NCBI RefSeq assembly: GCF_001676875.1
Contig: NZ_JYKA01000010.1
Coordinates: 1 to 64,000 of the forward strand
DNA length: 64,000 bases
Reading direction: 5' to 3'
Source: Chromobacterium subtsugae
GTDB lineage: Bacteria; Pseudomonadota; Gammaproteobacteria; Burkholderiales; Chromobacteriaceae
In this document: one piece after another, positions 38,717-46,996 of the stretch
Position numbering within the stretch: position 1 is the first letter of the stretch
Layout of the letters: every line of letters begins with the position of its first letter
Translations under genes and position numbers: made by a program
Notes under the pieces: model-generated
Told to the model about the DNA's origin: nothing
The model's input: only the letters and a program-made list of their open reading frames with translations
The model's database searches: none

Positions 38717-39852
38717 TGCCCTATGCAACACCAACCCTTACCGCGCTGCGTCAGCAAGTCGCGCAGGACATTGCCGCCAATGTGCCAGGCGGCGACGGCC
38801 TGCTGCGGTTCAGCAATCTGGGCGTGATGGCGTCCGCTCAGGCGGCCATGGCGTATGGCCATTACGACTACATCGATTTTGTAGCGAAGCAATCCACGCC
38901 CTGGACGGCTACTGGCGAGTTTTTGCAGGGCTGGGGCGCGATGAAGGGCGTTTACATCAAGCCTGCTACCCCGGCCGCTGGCGCAGCCACTTTTCCCGGT
39001 CAGGTCAATGCTCAATTGCCATCCGGTGCGCTGATCACCCGTGGCGATGGGCAGCAGTACATCGTCACAGCGGCTGGCGTGGTAGGGGCGAACAGCTCCG
39101 TGACTGTGCCTATCTCTGCCGTGCCGGATCCTATTGGGCTGGTGGGGGCGGCAGGCAATTCACCTGCAGGTACGGTGTTATCCCTGGCGCAGTCGCTGCC
39201 CGGTATCCAGGCGTCCGGGGTGGCCGCCACGGCGCTGACTGGTGGCGCGGACCTGGAGGGCGACGAGCCCTATCGCTCGCGAGTGCTATCCGCTTTTCAG
39301 TCCACGCCGCAGGGCGGCGCGCAGAAAGACTACATCACCTGGGCCATGGCGGTGCCCGGCGTTTCCCGCGCCTGGTGCGCGCCGAACGGCTTCGGGCCGG
39401 GGACGGTGGTGGTGTATGTGATGCTGGACGGCGCTGAGTCCGCCAACGGCGGCTTCCCGGTCGGCAGCAATGGCGTGTCGCAGTTCGACCAGGGCCCGGG
39501 CGGCGTGCCGCGCGGCGTGGTGGCGACGGGGGATCAGCTGACCGTTGCCAATGCCATCGCCCCCCTTCAGCCGGTCACGGCGCTGGTCTATGTGGTCTCC
39601 CCCATCAGCAACCCGGTGCCATTCACCATCAAGGGCGTGCCGGTGGCCAGCCAGGCGGCGGTTGCATTGGCCATTGCCGGCGTGTTTTTCCAGTATGGCC
39701 AGCCGGGCGGCAGCATCTCCTTGCAGCTGATCTGGTCGGCGATCGCCACGGTTGCCGGCGTGAGCGACTTCATCGTGGTTTCTCCGTCGGGCGCCGACAT
39801 CACCAGCCCCACCGGCTATCTGCCGGTGCTGGGCCCTATTACCTGGCAGTGA
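38716..39852 (+). CDS. Baseplate J-like protein (Mu gp47)
   Basis: 378 aa from the ATG at 38716; a longer frame reads through gp46 and is artefactual. GWGAMKGVYIKPATPAAGAATFPG, ITRGDGQQYIVTAAG, GDEPYRSRVLSAFQSTPQGGAQKDYITWAM in parts and VYVMLDGAESANGGFP mark the baseplate J family. Forms the wedge around the hub. Confidence 0.9.
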   Translation: MPYATPTLTALRQQVAQDIAANVPGGDGLLRFSNLGVMASAQAAMAYGHYDYIDFVAKQSTPWTATGEFLQGWGAMKGVYIKPATPAAGAATFPGQVNAQLPSGALITRGDGQQYIVTAAGVVGANSSVTVPISAVPDPIGLVGAAGNSPAGTVLSLAQSLPGIQASGVAATALTGGADLEGDEPYRSRVLSAFQSTPQGGAQKDYITWAMAVPGVSRAWCAPNGFGPGTVVVYVMLDGAESANGGFPVGSNGVSQFDQGPGGVPRGVVATGDQLTVANAIAPLQPVTALVYVVSPISNPVPFTIKGVPVASQAAVALAIAGVFFQYGQPGGSISLQLIWSAIATVAGVSDFIVVSPSGADITSPTGYLPVLGPITWQ

Positions 39853-39858
39853 GGTCCT

Positions 39859-40455
39859 ATGCCGCTCCCGAACTACACCGCCCTGGACTACCAGGGCGCG
39901 CTGCAGCGCTTGCTGCCGCGCGGGCGAGTGTGGCCGCGCGAGCCTGACGCCGTCCAGTCCAAGGTAGCGCTGGCGCTGGCGCAGGTGTATGGCCGCACGC
40001 ATGCGCGGGCCAACAACCTGCTGGTGGACGCGTTCCCGGCGACTGCATATGAGTTGCTGCCCGAATGGGAGTCCACGCTGGGTTTGCCGGATCCAGTATT
40101 GGGGCCGGCGACGACGCTGCAGGGCCGGCGCGGCCAGGTTGTGGCGCAGCTGACGGCGGTTGGCGGCCAGTCTGCGGCGTACTTCGTGCAGGTGGCGGCC
40201 CGCCTCGGCTACACCATCAGCATCACGAATTTTGCGCCGTTCCGGATGGGGCAGTCGGCGATGGGTGGCCAGCTTGGCGGCCCGGAGTGGGCGCACACCT
40301 GGGCGGTCCACGCCCCTCTTGAGACGGTGATTTCGTGGCGGATGGGGCAATCCGCAATGGGCGAGCCGCTCAACAGCTGGGGGAATGCCCCGCTGCAGCA
40401 GGTTTTGAGCCGGCTGGTGCCGGCGCACGCCATCCTACAGTTCAACTACGCCTGA
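39859..40455 (+). CDS. Tail protein (Mu gp48, DUF2313)
   Basis: 198 aa. LPNYTALDYQGALQRLLPRGRVWPRE and LLPEWESTLGLPDP are the DUF2313/YmfQ signature. An internal duplication is visible: RMGQSAMGGQLGG and RMGQSAMGEPLNSWG. It connects baseplate and tail fibres. Confidence 0.88.
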   Translation: MPLPNYTALDYQGALQRLLPRGRVWPREPDAVQSKVALALAQVYGRTHARANNLLVDAFPATAYELLPEWESTLGLPDPVLGPATTLQGRRGQVVAQLTAVGGQSAAYFVQVAARLGYTISITNFAPFRMGQSAMGGQLGGPEWAHTWAVHAPLETVISWRMGQSAMGEPLNSWGNAPLQQVLSRLVPAHAILQFNYA

Positions 40456-40462
40456 GGAAAAC

Positions 40463-41746
40463 ATGTACCAATACGACGATCCAACTGCCGTTTCGCAAAT
40501 GCCGCCGCCGGGCGCTGCTGGCACGGCCGGCTATTTCACCGATGGCAATCCTGCGTCCGGTCAGCCGGCAACGTTGCTGCGCGCTGATTTCATGAACACG
40601 CTCATGATGGAGCTGGTGAATGCGATCCAGGCTGGCGGCCTAGTGCCGACCAAGGGCAAAAACAACCAGCTTGCCCAGGTGTTGGGCGGACTGGCGCCGG
40701 TTGGCATCAACGTCCAGTTCATCCAGAAAAGCGGGCCGGTCAAGCTTCCCGCGCACAGCTTCTTCGAGTTCAATGGCACCGTAGACTGCACAGCTACCCT
40801 ACCGGATCCCACTCAGTCCATCCCCGTCCTGGCCTATTTCTGGAATGGATCCACCTCCAACCAGCTGACTCTGGCGACGGCCGTAGGGGCATTTTTCGGT
40901 CAGGGCATTCCGGCGAATGGCGCGACATTCAACCTGCCCCCGGGCTACGGCGCGCTGGTCTGTGGCGACACCCACAACTACATCGTACTGCTGTCCTGCT
41001 ACAGCAAAAATCCGCCGGTTGGCGATAGCTCCAACCTCAATGCCACCACGAACTGGACGCAAAATACCCTCTCCGCCGCGATCAGCGCGCTGAACCTGGG
41101 GCAGTACGCTACCAGTAATGCGCTGGCGAACGCTGTCGCGCCGCTGGCGCAGGCCTCGCGCATCGGCAGCAACGCGGGCGCGGTCCTCTACCAGGCGGCG
41201 GCCACGCAGCCGCTGTCCGACATCGGCAAATTGGTGGAGTTGAGTGGCAGCTTCACGCTGAACACGCCAAGTTTCAACGGTGTGCCGGCTGGTGCCGCGA
41301 TGGAATACATCAACACCGGCAATGGCCCGGTTACGATTTCCGGTAATGGCGCATCGTTTTTCTATAACAGTGCGAGCGTTGCATCCGTCACCTTGCAATC
41401 CGGTCAATCTGCCAGGTGTGTTTTCGACGGGACCAGTATTGTAGTTACCGGCGGTTTCGGCGCGGCCAGCATTGGATCGAACGGATATCAGAAACTACCG
41501 AGCGGCCTGATTTTTCAGTGGGGGGCGGCGAGCGTGGCATCTGCATCTGACACGCTGGTAACGCTCCCCATCGCCTTTCCGAATCAACTGGGTCAGGTGC
41601 TGCTCGGGGAGGCGTATAACCTCGGATCCTCAGTCGCCATTTACGGTAGTTGGTCCATCAATACCGCCAGCCCCAAAACGTCTTTCTACCTACGAAACAG
41701 CTCAGCATCCGGGAATGCCGTGTCCTGGTTCGCCATCGGGAACTAA
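40463..41746 (+). CDS. Tail fibre protein
   Basis: 427 aa. The N-terminus (PGTAGYFTDGNP-like AAGTAGYFTDGNPASGQPATLLRADFMN) is the baseplate-attachment module of myophage fibres. The C-terminal 90 residues start GYQKLPSGLIFQWGAASVASASDTLVTLP, the receptor-binding knob seen in gpH-type fibres, and end with SWFAIGN. It determines host range with the adjacent assembly protein. Confidence 0.88.
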   Translation: MYQYDDPTAVSQMPPPGAAGTAGYFTDGNPASGQPATLLRADFMNTLMMELVNAIQAGGLVPTKGKNNQLAQVLGGLAPVGINVQFIQKSGPVKLPAHSFFEFNGTVDCTATLPDPTQSIPVLAYFWNGSTSNQLTLATAVGAFFGQGIPANGATFNLPPGYGALVCGDTHNYIVLLSCYSKNPPVGDSSNLNATTNWTQNTLSAAISALNLGQYATSNALANAVAPLAQASRIGSNAGAVLYQAAATQPLSDIGKLVELSGSFTLNTPSFNGVPAGAAMEYINTGNGPVTISGNGASFFYNSASVASVTLQSGQSARCVFDGTSIVVTGGFGAASIGSNGYQKLPSGLIFQWGAASVASASDTLVTLPIAFPNQLGQVLLGEAYNLGSSVAIYGSWSINTASPKTSFYLRNSSASGNAVSWFAIGN

Positions 41747-41749
41747 TCC

Positions 41750-42304
41750 ATGATCTATTACGCAAAATCCACCGGCGGGTTCTACGACCCGGAAATCCAT
41801 GGCGCGGCCATGCCATCGGATGCGGTCCAAATCACCGACGCGCAGCACGAGGCACTATTGGCCGGGCAGGCCGCCGGACAGATCATCACCAGTGACAGCG
41901 GCGGCAACCCGGTGCTGACCGCGCCGCCGGCGCCGACGCTGGCCCAGGTGCAGGCGGCCCAGGTTGCGCAGCTTCAGGCCGGCTGCCAGGCGGCAATCAC
42001 GGCCGGCTTCACCTCCTCGGCCCTCGGCGCACCGCACCAGTACCCCAGCCAGCCTACCGACCAGGCCAATCTGGCCAGTGACGTCGCCGCCGCGCCGACG
42101 GCGCCAGCCGGCTGGACGTCCGGCATCTGGTGCGCCGCCAACGGCGCGTGGTCGCTGCAGCAGCACACCGCGGCCCAACTCGCCCAGGTCAACGCCGACT
42201 GGGTGGCGGCGCGCGGCGCGCTGCAGCAGAAATACGCCAACCTGATGATCAAAGTCCAAGCCGCTACCACCGTCGCCGCGGTGCAGGCCATCACCTGGAG
42301 CTGA
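41750..42304 (+). CDS. Tail fibre assembly chaperone
   Basis: 184 aa. The start MIYYAKSTGGFYDPEIHGAAMPSDAVQITDAQHEALLAGQAAGQ (two blocks) is the tail-fibre-assembly family. A DUF4376-like C-terminus (SALGAPHQYPSQPTDQANL) follows. Helps the fibre trimerise. Always beside its cognate fibre. Confidence 0.88.
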   Translation: MIYYAKSTGGFYDPEIHGAAMPSDAVQITDAQHEALLAGQAAGQIITSDSGGNPVLTAPPAPTLAQVQAAQVAQLQAGCQAAITAGFTSSALGAPHQYPSQPTDQANLASDVAAAPTAPAGWTSGIWCAANGAWSLQQHTAAQLAQVNADWVAARGALQQKYANLMIKVQAATTVAAVQAITWS

Positions 42305-42371
42305 TCCACCACCAGCAGTACCAAACCAACAACCCGCCGCGCGCGGGAATTTTTTTGCCAAAGGGGATTGA

Positions 42372-42644
42372 ATGAGCCAGGCCGAATTGATGCTGACGGC
42401 GCTGACCGGCGTGCTGTCGCTGTTCTCCGCCGCCCTGGGCTGGTGGCTGATCAGCCTGCATAACCGGCATGAGCGGCTGCGCGCCGACCATGAGGACCTA
42501 CGAGTCCGCGTGGCCGACGAATACTGCCGGCGCGTGGACCTGCGCGACATGGTCGACGACATGAAGCAGGACATCCACCAAGCCATCGCCGCCCTGCGCG
42601 AGGACATGCGCGCCAGCATGAGCCGAATGAACGCCGGCCGATAA
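42372..42644 (+). CDS. Membrane-anchored coiled-coil protein of the lysis region
   Basis: 90 aa. One N-terminal span (LTGVLSLFSAALGWWLISL) then a long charged helix (HNRHERLRADHEDLRVRVADEYCRR...). Shape suggests a holin regulator or spanin-like accessory; no family recognised. Preceded by a CG-rich hairpin with a T-run (about 42332-42357). Confidence 0.6.
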   Translation: MSQAELMLTALTGVLSLFSAALGWWLISLHNRHERLRADHEDLRVRVADEYCRRVDLRDMVDDMKQDIHQAIAALREDMRASMSRMNAGR

Positions 42645-42711
42645 CAGCAAGAAACCCACCCCACTGACACCCGCCACCCGGCGGGTGTTTTCGTTTCTGG
42701 AGACAATCCAC

Positions 42712-43326
42712 ATGACCGAGAAGCAACACCTGGCCGTCGCCGGCGCGCCGGCCAACGAACACGCCCACCACGACACCCTGGCCGAGGACGTGTTCTATCC
42801 GGACCATCCGCCGCGCACCGAGTCGGCCACCTTCCGCCACACCAAGGCGGCCGGCCACGCCGCCCGGCTGCCGTGCGCCATCAGCGGCCACACCGAGGGC
42901 GCCGAGTACCACCACCTGCTCTGCGAGTGGGCATTCAGCGGCGCCGTCGACTGGCGCACCGTGCGCGGCGTGGCGCTGGGCGAGATCACCCAACTGCCGG
43001 TGCTGGACCTGCTGACCGATCAGCCGATCCCCGGCCAGTTTTTCTCGGCTGAGCATTCGCTGCTGTGGGCGCTGTGCAAGCTGGCCGAGGCCAAGGGCTT
43101 CGACTGGCGCGCCTTCGACCCGGCGCGGCCGGAGCTGTTCGTCGACTCGATGGCCAACATGCTGGTGCTGCACAGCAAATTCCACCGCCACCGCGACCAC
43201 GGCATCCACGAAATGAGCCTGCCGGAGTGGATTTTCCAGGCCTTCCCGCGCGTGAAGGGCTTCGTCTTCACCCCCGACGAAATGCCCGCACCGCCGGCAT
43301 TCCCCCACGACCTCAAAGCCGCATAA
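42712..43326 (+). CDS. HNH-like protein in the lysis region
   Basis: 204 aa from the ATG at 42712 (GGAG upstream). The segment LPCAISGHTEGAEYHHLLCEW looks like the first half of an HNH nuclease (C-x-I-S-G...E-x-H-H). LHSKFHRHRDHGIHEMSLPEW further on provides the second His cluster. The 70 residues between them are unusual. Either a degenerate HNH nuclease or a metal-binding protein; position between the fibre and holin genes does not decide. Confidence 0.5.
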   Translation: MTEKQHLAVAGAPANEHAHHDTLAEDVFYPDHPPRTESATFRHTKAAGHAARLPCAISGHTEGAEYHHLLCEWAFSGAVDWRTVRGVALGEITQLPVLDLLTDQPIPGQFFSAEHSLLWALCKLAEAKGFDWRAFDPARPELFVDSMANMLVLHSKFHRHRDHGIHEMSLPEWIFQAFPRVKGFVFTPDEMPAPPAFPHDLKAA

Positions 43327-43335
43327 GGACCGCGC

Positions 43336-43548
43336 ATGAGCAGATTGACCGAGATGCTGACCGACGATGACGGCCAGCTTGAGCCCGCCTACATCTGGGG
43401 TGGCGTCGCCACCGCTATCGGCCTTGGGTTGCAGGTGTACTGCACCATCCAGGGCAAACCGTTCGACCTGCAGGGCTATGGCATCGGCGCTGGCGCGCTG
43501 ATCGCCGGCCTGGGGGTGGGCAAAAAAATGGGAGCAAAACCGCAATGA
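43336..43548 (+). CDS. Holin
   Basis: 70 aa with two hydrophobic spans (YIWGGVATAIGLGLQVYCTI and GYGIGAGALIAGLGVG) and a short charged tail. It directly precedes and overlaps (4 bp) the lysozyme gene. Size, topology and position are those of a class II holin that opens the inner membrane for the lysozyme. Confidence 0.75.
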   Translation: MSRLTEMLTDDDGQLEPAYIWGGVATAIGLGLQVYCTIQGKPFDLQGYGIGAGALIAGLGVGKKMGAKPQ

Positions 43549-43979
43549 AAACCAACGCAGAAGGCATCGCCCTGATCCAGCAGTTCGAAGGCCTGCGCCT
43601 GCAGGCCTACCAAGACGTCGTCGGCGTCTGGACCATCGGCTACGGCCACACCGGGCCGGACGTGCGCGCCGGACTGACCATCACCCAGGCGCAGGCCACC
43701 CAGCTGCTGGCGGCTGACCTGGCACGATTCGAGGCCGGCGTCGGCCGGCTGGTGAGCGTGCCGCTGAACGGCAATCAGTTCTCGGCGCTGGTCAGCTTTA
43801 CCTACAACCTGGGCCTGGGCTCGCTGCAGTCCTCCACCCTGCTGCGGCTGCTGAATACTGGTGACTACGCCGGCGCCGCTGGCCAGTTCCCGCGCTGGGA
43901 CCGCGCCGGTGGCCAGCAGTTGCCCGGCCTGCTCAAGCGCCGCCTGGCGGAACAGGCACTTTTTCAGGAGCCCTGCTGA
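43545..43979 (+). CDS. Endolysin, GH24 lysozyme
   Basis: 144 aa. The catalytic E-8aa-D-5aa-T arrangement of phage lysozymes is visible: the Glu in IQQFEGLRLQAYQD, the following Asp, and the Thr in VWTIGYGHT. No signal peptide, so release depends on the holin. The C-terminus (GLLKRRLAEQALF) is the standard end of the family. Confidence 0.92.
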   Translation: MKTNAEGIALIQQFEGLRLQAYQDVVGVWTIGYGHTGPDVRAGLTITQAQATQLLAADLARFEAGVGRLVSVPLNGNQFSALVSFTYNLGLGSLQSSTLLRLLNTGDYAGAAGQFPRWDRAGGQQLPGLLKRRLAEQALFQEPC

Positions 43980-44464
43980 TGCTGGCGCTGCTGAAATACT
44001 GGCGCGAGGCGCTGCTGCTGGTGGTGATCGTCGCCCTGCTGGCGCTGGGCTGGGAAATGCGGGCCGTGATCGCCCAGCGCGACGCCGCGGTGGCGCGCGC
44101 CAGCCAGGCCCAGCAGCAGGCAGCGGCCACCCAGGCGGCCCGGGCGCGCGAGCACCAGGCGGCAGTAGATGATGCGGCCACGGCGGCCGCCTACGAAAAG
44201 GATCTGGAAAATGGACAACTCGAACTGCAAGCCGCTCTGGCTCGCCATGCTGCTGCTCTCCGGCTGCGCCAGCAGCAACCCGCCGCCGGGCGCGGCGATC
44301 TGCCCGCAATTGCCGCCGGCGCCGGCCAGCGTGATGGTGCCGCGGGAGGCGACTTTTCTGCAGCGTATGGAGACGATGCTCTCCGGCTCGCCGCCGAGGC
44401 AGATGACGTCGTCCGGCAGCTCAACGCCTGCCAAAAAATACTGAGGACTGACCGATCTCAATAG
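43979..44464 (+). CDS. Rz-like inner-membrane spanin
   Basis: 161 aa. N-terminal anchor (ALLLVVIVALLALGWEMRAVIA), then an Ala/Gln-rich periplasmic coiled coil, ending QLNACQKILRTDRSQ with the Cys typical for spanins. Together with the embedded Rz1 it fuses inner and outer membranes to finish lysis. Start overlaps the lysozyme stop. Confidence 0.85.
   Translation: MLALLKYWREALLLVVIVALLALGWEMRAVIAQRDAAVARASQAQQQAAATQAARAREHQAAVDDAATAAAYEKDLENGQLELQAALARHAAALRLRQQQPAAGRGDLPAIAAGAGQRDGAAGGDFSAAYGDDALRLAAEADDVVRQLNACQKILRTDRSQ
44211..44444 (+). CDS. Rz1-like outer-membrane spanin lipoprotein (embedded in Rz)
   Basis: 77 aa in the +1 frame fully inside the Rz gene. MDNSNCKPLWLAMLLLSGCASSNPPPG carries a signal peptide and lipobox LLSGC, with the Pro-rich mature start expected of Rz1. 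Nested Rz/Rz1 is the classic lambda arrangement. Confidence 0.82.
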   Translation: MDNSNCKPLWLAMLLLSGCASSNPPPGAAICPQLPPAPASVMVPREATFLQRMETMLSGSPPRQMTSSGSSTPAKKY

Positions 44465-44608
44465 TTTTCTGTCTCTAGGCATTAGTCAATAGCACGCATA
44501 GATGGGCGGCAATCTATTGACTATGCTTTACTCGCGGTCACAAGCGGTTTGCAATAAATACGTGCAAATGCTTATTTTTGCAAATTAAAAATATCGCGAG
44601 GTAACAAA

Positions 44609-44851
44609 ATGAATAACGCTTACTTGATACTGGAAAACGGCACTTTTCTATTCAGTAGCTATGTTGAGTTCTCAAGGCTACCTAATATTGACGAGTACAT
44701 TTACATACCGGGGGAGACTTATCAGGTTCTTGGAGTACTCCATTTTTGGGTCAATGAAGGTGATACACCAATTGCTCAGATTACGATAAGACTTGTGAAT
44801 AATGCTGCCTCCTTGAACAACAATCTGGAAGCCACGGCCCCAAAAAAATAA
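44609..44851 (+). CDS. 80-aa AT-rich hypothetical protein (moron)
   Basis: MNNAYLILENGTFLFSSYVEFSRLPNIDEYIYIPGETYQVLGVLHF... Beta-rich with no domain recognised. A GAGGT site precedes the ATG. Lower GC than its surroundings. The 145-bp upstream gap contains an inverted repeat AGTCAATA/TATTGACT (44484-44491 with 44515-44522), which may be its operator. Confidence 0.6.
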   Translation: MNNAYLILENGTFLFSSYVEFSRLPNIDEYIYIPGETYQVLGVLHFWVNEGDTPIAQITIRLVNNAASLNNNLEATAPKK

Positions 44852-44862
44852 AGATTTAAATT

Positions 44863-45222
44863 TCATCGGAACGAAATCCCACCAGGGCGCCCCGCTGCGG
44901 CCTCATCCAGCGAGTAGCGCAGCGCGGTGTCCAGGCATGGGACATCGCGCATCCGGGTTTTCGGCGACACGCCAATCTCGCGGAAGCGGTCGAGCGCCAG
45001 CTCCAGCTCCTGAACGACCAGCAGCCGGCCGGCGACGGTTTGCTCACAGCCCTCATGGGCCGGCAGCAGATCGCGAGTCTGGTCGATGAAAACCTCCCGG
45101 TATCGCTGGGTCAGTTGCTTGGCTTCCCACAGGGTCGGCTGCCCAGATTTGAGCGCGCGGATCACCATGTCGAGCTCGTCGCTCAGTAGGTCGAGGGTAT
45201 AGGGGGTGCGGTTGGGTTCCAT
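44863..45222 (-). CDS. 119-aa hypothetical protein at the phage right end
   Basis: MEPNRTPYTLDLLSDELDMVIRALKSGQPTLWEAKQLTQRYRE... Mostly helical; no family recognised. The ATG at 45222 begins clean coding sequence; codons further upstream run through the attachment site and are not credible. Leftward, facing the AT-rich gene. Last phage gene before the attachment site. Confidence 0.55.
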   Translation of the reverse strand: MEPNRTPYTLDLLSDELDMVIRALKSGQPTLWEAKQLTQRYREVFIDQTRDLLPAHEGCEQTVAGRLLVVQELELALDRFREIGVSPKTRMRDVPCLDTALRYSLDEAAAGRPGGISFR

Positions 45223-45412
45223 GATGGTCTGCAATTTGAATTCGTACGTTTTCAAACTACAGCCAGGGGAGCGTCGCCGGCAAGTGGCATCCGACGAGCG
45301 GTGAAGGTATGCTAGATGAGGTGGTTGCGGCATGGGGATTGATGGGTTGCCCCAAATACGCCCCAAGTTAATAGCCAACGCCGCGAAACCCGCATGGATG
45401 CTGGATTGTTCC

Positions 45413-45440
45413 GCGGGTTCGAATCCCACAGCCTCCGCCA
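45413..45440. other. Right attachment site: copy of a tRNA-Ser 3' end
   Basis: GCGGGTTCGAATCCCACAGC and then CTCCGCCA form the T-loop, T-stem 3' side, acceptor 3' strand and CCA of a tRNA-Ser (discriminator G before CCA). The upstream DNA does not continue as a tRNA, so only the 3' end is present. Phage integrases often leave such a copy at one end of the prophage. The matching left site and the intact tRNA gene should be outside the window. Confidence 0.6.
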
Positions 45441-45605
45441 AATAGCAGCAAGAAGCCGTCAGCGGTAGTAAGCGAAACCCTTGAGTTTGCTTGCTATGAC
45501 TGGCGGCTTTTTCATTTCCGGCAAGCGGCAATCAGCACACATCAATCTGTTTTGACGGTAGCCTTGTTCGTATAAGCTTGCGCCGTGACGGTACGGGATC
45601 CCAAC

Positions 45606-45844
45606 ATGCCAAAACTCGTTGCTCCACTTACCACGGCCAGGATTAACCCCGCCAAACCTGGTCTTGCCGTTATCAAGCTGTCTGATGGTGGCAGGTTGGC
45701 TGTGTGGGTGATCCCCACGGCAAGAAAGCGTGGCGCCTACAGTACTGCCGACCGGCAGACGGCAAGCAAGATACCGTCACAATCGGAAATTACCCGGACG
45801 TCTTGCTTGCATCGGCAAGAGAGGCACGAAGCGCTTCGGACTGA
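45606..45844 (+). pseudogene. P4-type integrase remnant, frameshifted and truncated
   Basis: The frame starts MPKLVAPLTTARINPAKPG and reads LSDGGRLAVWVIPTA, then the family sequence resumes in the next frame as KKAWRLQYCRPADGKQDTVT and IGNYPDVLLASAREARS. One G is missing near 45721. This is the N-terminal DUF4102 domain of P4-like tyrosine recombinases; the sequence then hits a stop and the other 300 residues are gone. It starts 166 bp after the tRNA-Ser end, the usual place for an integrase gene. Confidence 0.8.
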
Positions 45845-45847
45845 CTT

Positions 45848-46054
45848 GACGGCCCAGATCGCTCCCAGCAGACCGATCACAATGCCGCCGGCCAACGCCT
45901 TCAGCACAGCATCCGCTACGCCATCTACTCTCGTGGCTAGCTTCACCGCATACTCGACGCCCGCCTCATCAAACGCTTGGCGCGCGCCAGCCTTGGCCGC
46001 CGCCTCCAGCAGTGCCCGGAAATTCTCCCGCGGCAGCACGACTTCATCACCCAT
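45848..46054 (-). pseudogene. 5' part of a small phage membrane protein gene, truncated by rearrangement
   Basis: MGDEVVLPRENFRALLEAAAKAGARQAFDEAG... with a hydrophobic segment (VLKALAGGIVIGLLGAIWAVKS). Its natural end is lost where the frame runs into the oppositely oriented integrase remnant near 45845. It looks like a holin-type or DUF6127-type phage protein; exact family unsure. Confidence 0.5.
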
Positions 46055-46058
46055 CCCC

Positions 46059-46180
46059 TACTCCCCAAAGTAAGCGCGATACTTGCCACTCCGCACGACC
46101 GTCACGTTCCTCACATGCGTATTGGGAATATCAGCAAACGATTGCCCATAGCCGGCATGCCGAGCCTCAGACTGCGCGCA
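46059..46180 (-). pseudogene. 3' end of a second degraded gene
   Basis: Reading leftward, an open stretch without a start (EARHAGYGQSFADIPNTHV... ending GKYRAYFGE) stops at 46059, five bases before the next ATG. The compact arrangement suggests the tail of a phage operon. No family recognised. Confidence 0.35.
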
Positions 46181-46338
46181 TCAAGGGCAAAGCCTTGGAC
46201 GTCTTGCTGTATTTGCATTTATTTATCTTCCTTACAACTGTCACAAGTAACAAGGCATAACAACTGAATTAATGCAAAATTAGTTATGAGTGAATTAACA
46301 TCACTCATTTCACACTTACTTACCGTTAGGAGTTTCAT

Positions 46339-46938
46339 ATGAATTCGCCCGAAATCGTGAAGCAAATCCTGAACGCTGGATCCGCCAGATTGATCGTTAC
46401 CACAATCTCCAACTACCTACATGACCCGATCTACACCGACAAAGGAACCGGCTCCGCCAAGGATGTCAGCATCTGGCGTCCGGCTCCGACGAATCCCAAC
46501 CAGTACATCATTGGCGATCATGCCCAGGGAGATCACGGCAAATCAGGGAGTGGGGCAATCCAGGTGGTAGAGGTGGAAAATGACGATGGCTCTGCCCCTT
46601 TGCTGGCACTGCCGATAGACTACACTCTGATATGGACCGACAAAGGAAGCGGCGGCAGCAGCGATGGCTCCATCTGGCTGCCGAATGCTCCGGCAGGCTA
46701 TGTAGCCATTGGCTCGGTAGCGCAGAGCGATTACAGCAAGCCCTACATTCCCAACTACCGCTGCATCCGCAGGGACCTCGTCTCGGAGACCTCCGCAGGA
46801 GACCTCATCTGGAATGATGAGAAATCTGGCGCCGAGCTAGATGTTTCCCTTTACGCTATCGCCTCAGCCCCGGGCGCATTCTATGCCAACAAAGGTTATG
46901 GCCGGCCTAGCGGCCCCTTCTACTGCATCAAACTCTAA
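46339..46938 (+). CDS. Vps62-like (DUF946-type) beta-rich protein
   Basis: 199 aa. Two similar halves with DKGTGSAKDVSIWRPAPTNPNQYIIGDHAQ and DKGSGGSSDGSIWLPNAPAGYVAIGSVAQS (shown in part) match the Vps62/DUF946 repeat pattern (D-x-G-S-G-x-x-x-D-x-S-I-W-x-P). No signal peptide. Function of bacterial members is unclear; some fungal and plant homologues are linked to pore-forming or trafficking proteins. Lies in the scar between attachment site and chromosome. Confidence 0.65.
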   Translation: MNSPEIVKQILNAGSARLIVTTISNYLHDPIYTDKGTGSAKDVSIWRPAPTNPNQYIIGDHAQGDHGKSGSGAIQVVEVENDDGSAPLLALPIDYTLIWTDKGSGGSSDGSIWLPNAPAGYVAIGSVAQSDYSKPYIPNYRCIRRDLVSETSAGDLIWNDEKSGAELDVSLYAIASAPGAFYANKGYGRPSGPFYCIKL

Positions 46939-46953
46939 CCGGTAGGTGCATGC

Positions 46954-46984
46954 AAAACGGCAAGCAATATGCTTGCCGTTTTGC
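46954..46984 (+). terminator. Terminator of the Vps62-like gene
   Basis: AAAACGGCAAGC and GCTTGCCGTTTT form a 12-bp perfect stem with a 5-base loop; T-rich end. Works for both strands. Confidence 0.75.
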
Positions 46985-46996
46985 CGTAAAACTCAC

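Noticed and set aside
45350-45440. Complete tRNA or tmRNA gene
   Set aside because: Only the T-loop and acceptor 3' side are recognisable; no anticodon arm or matching 5' acceptor strand precedes it.
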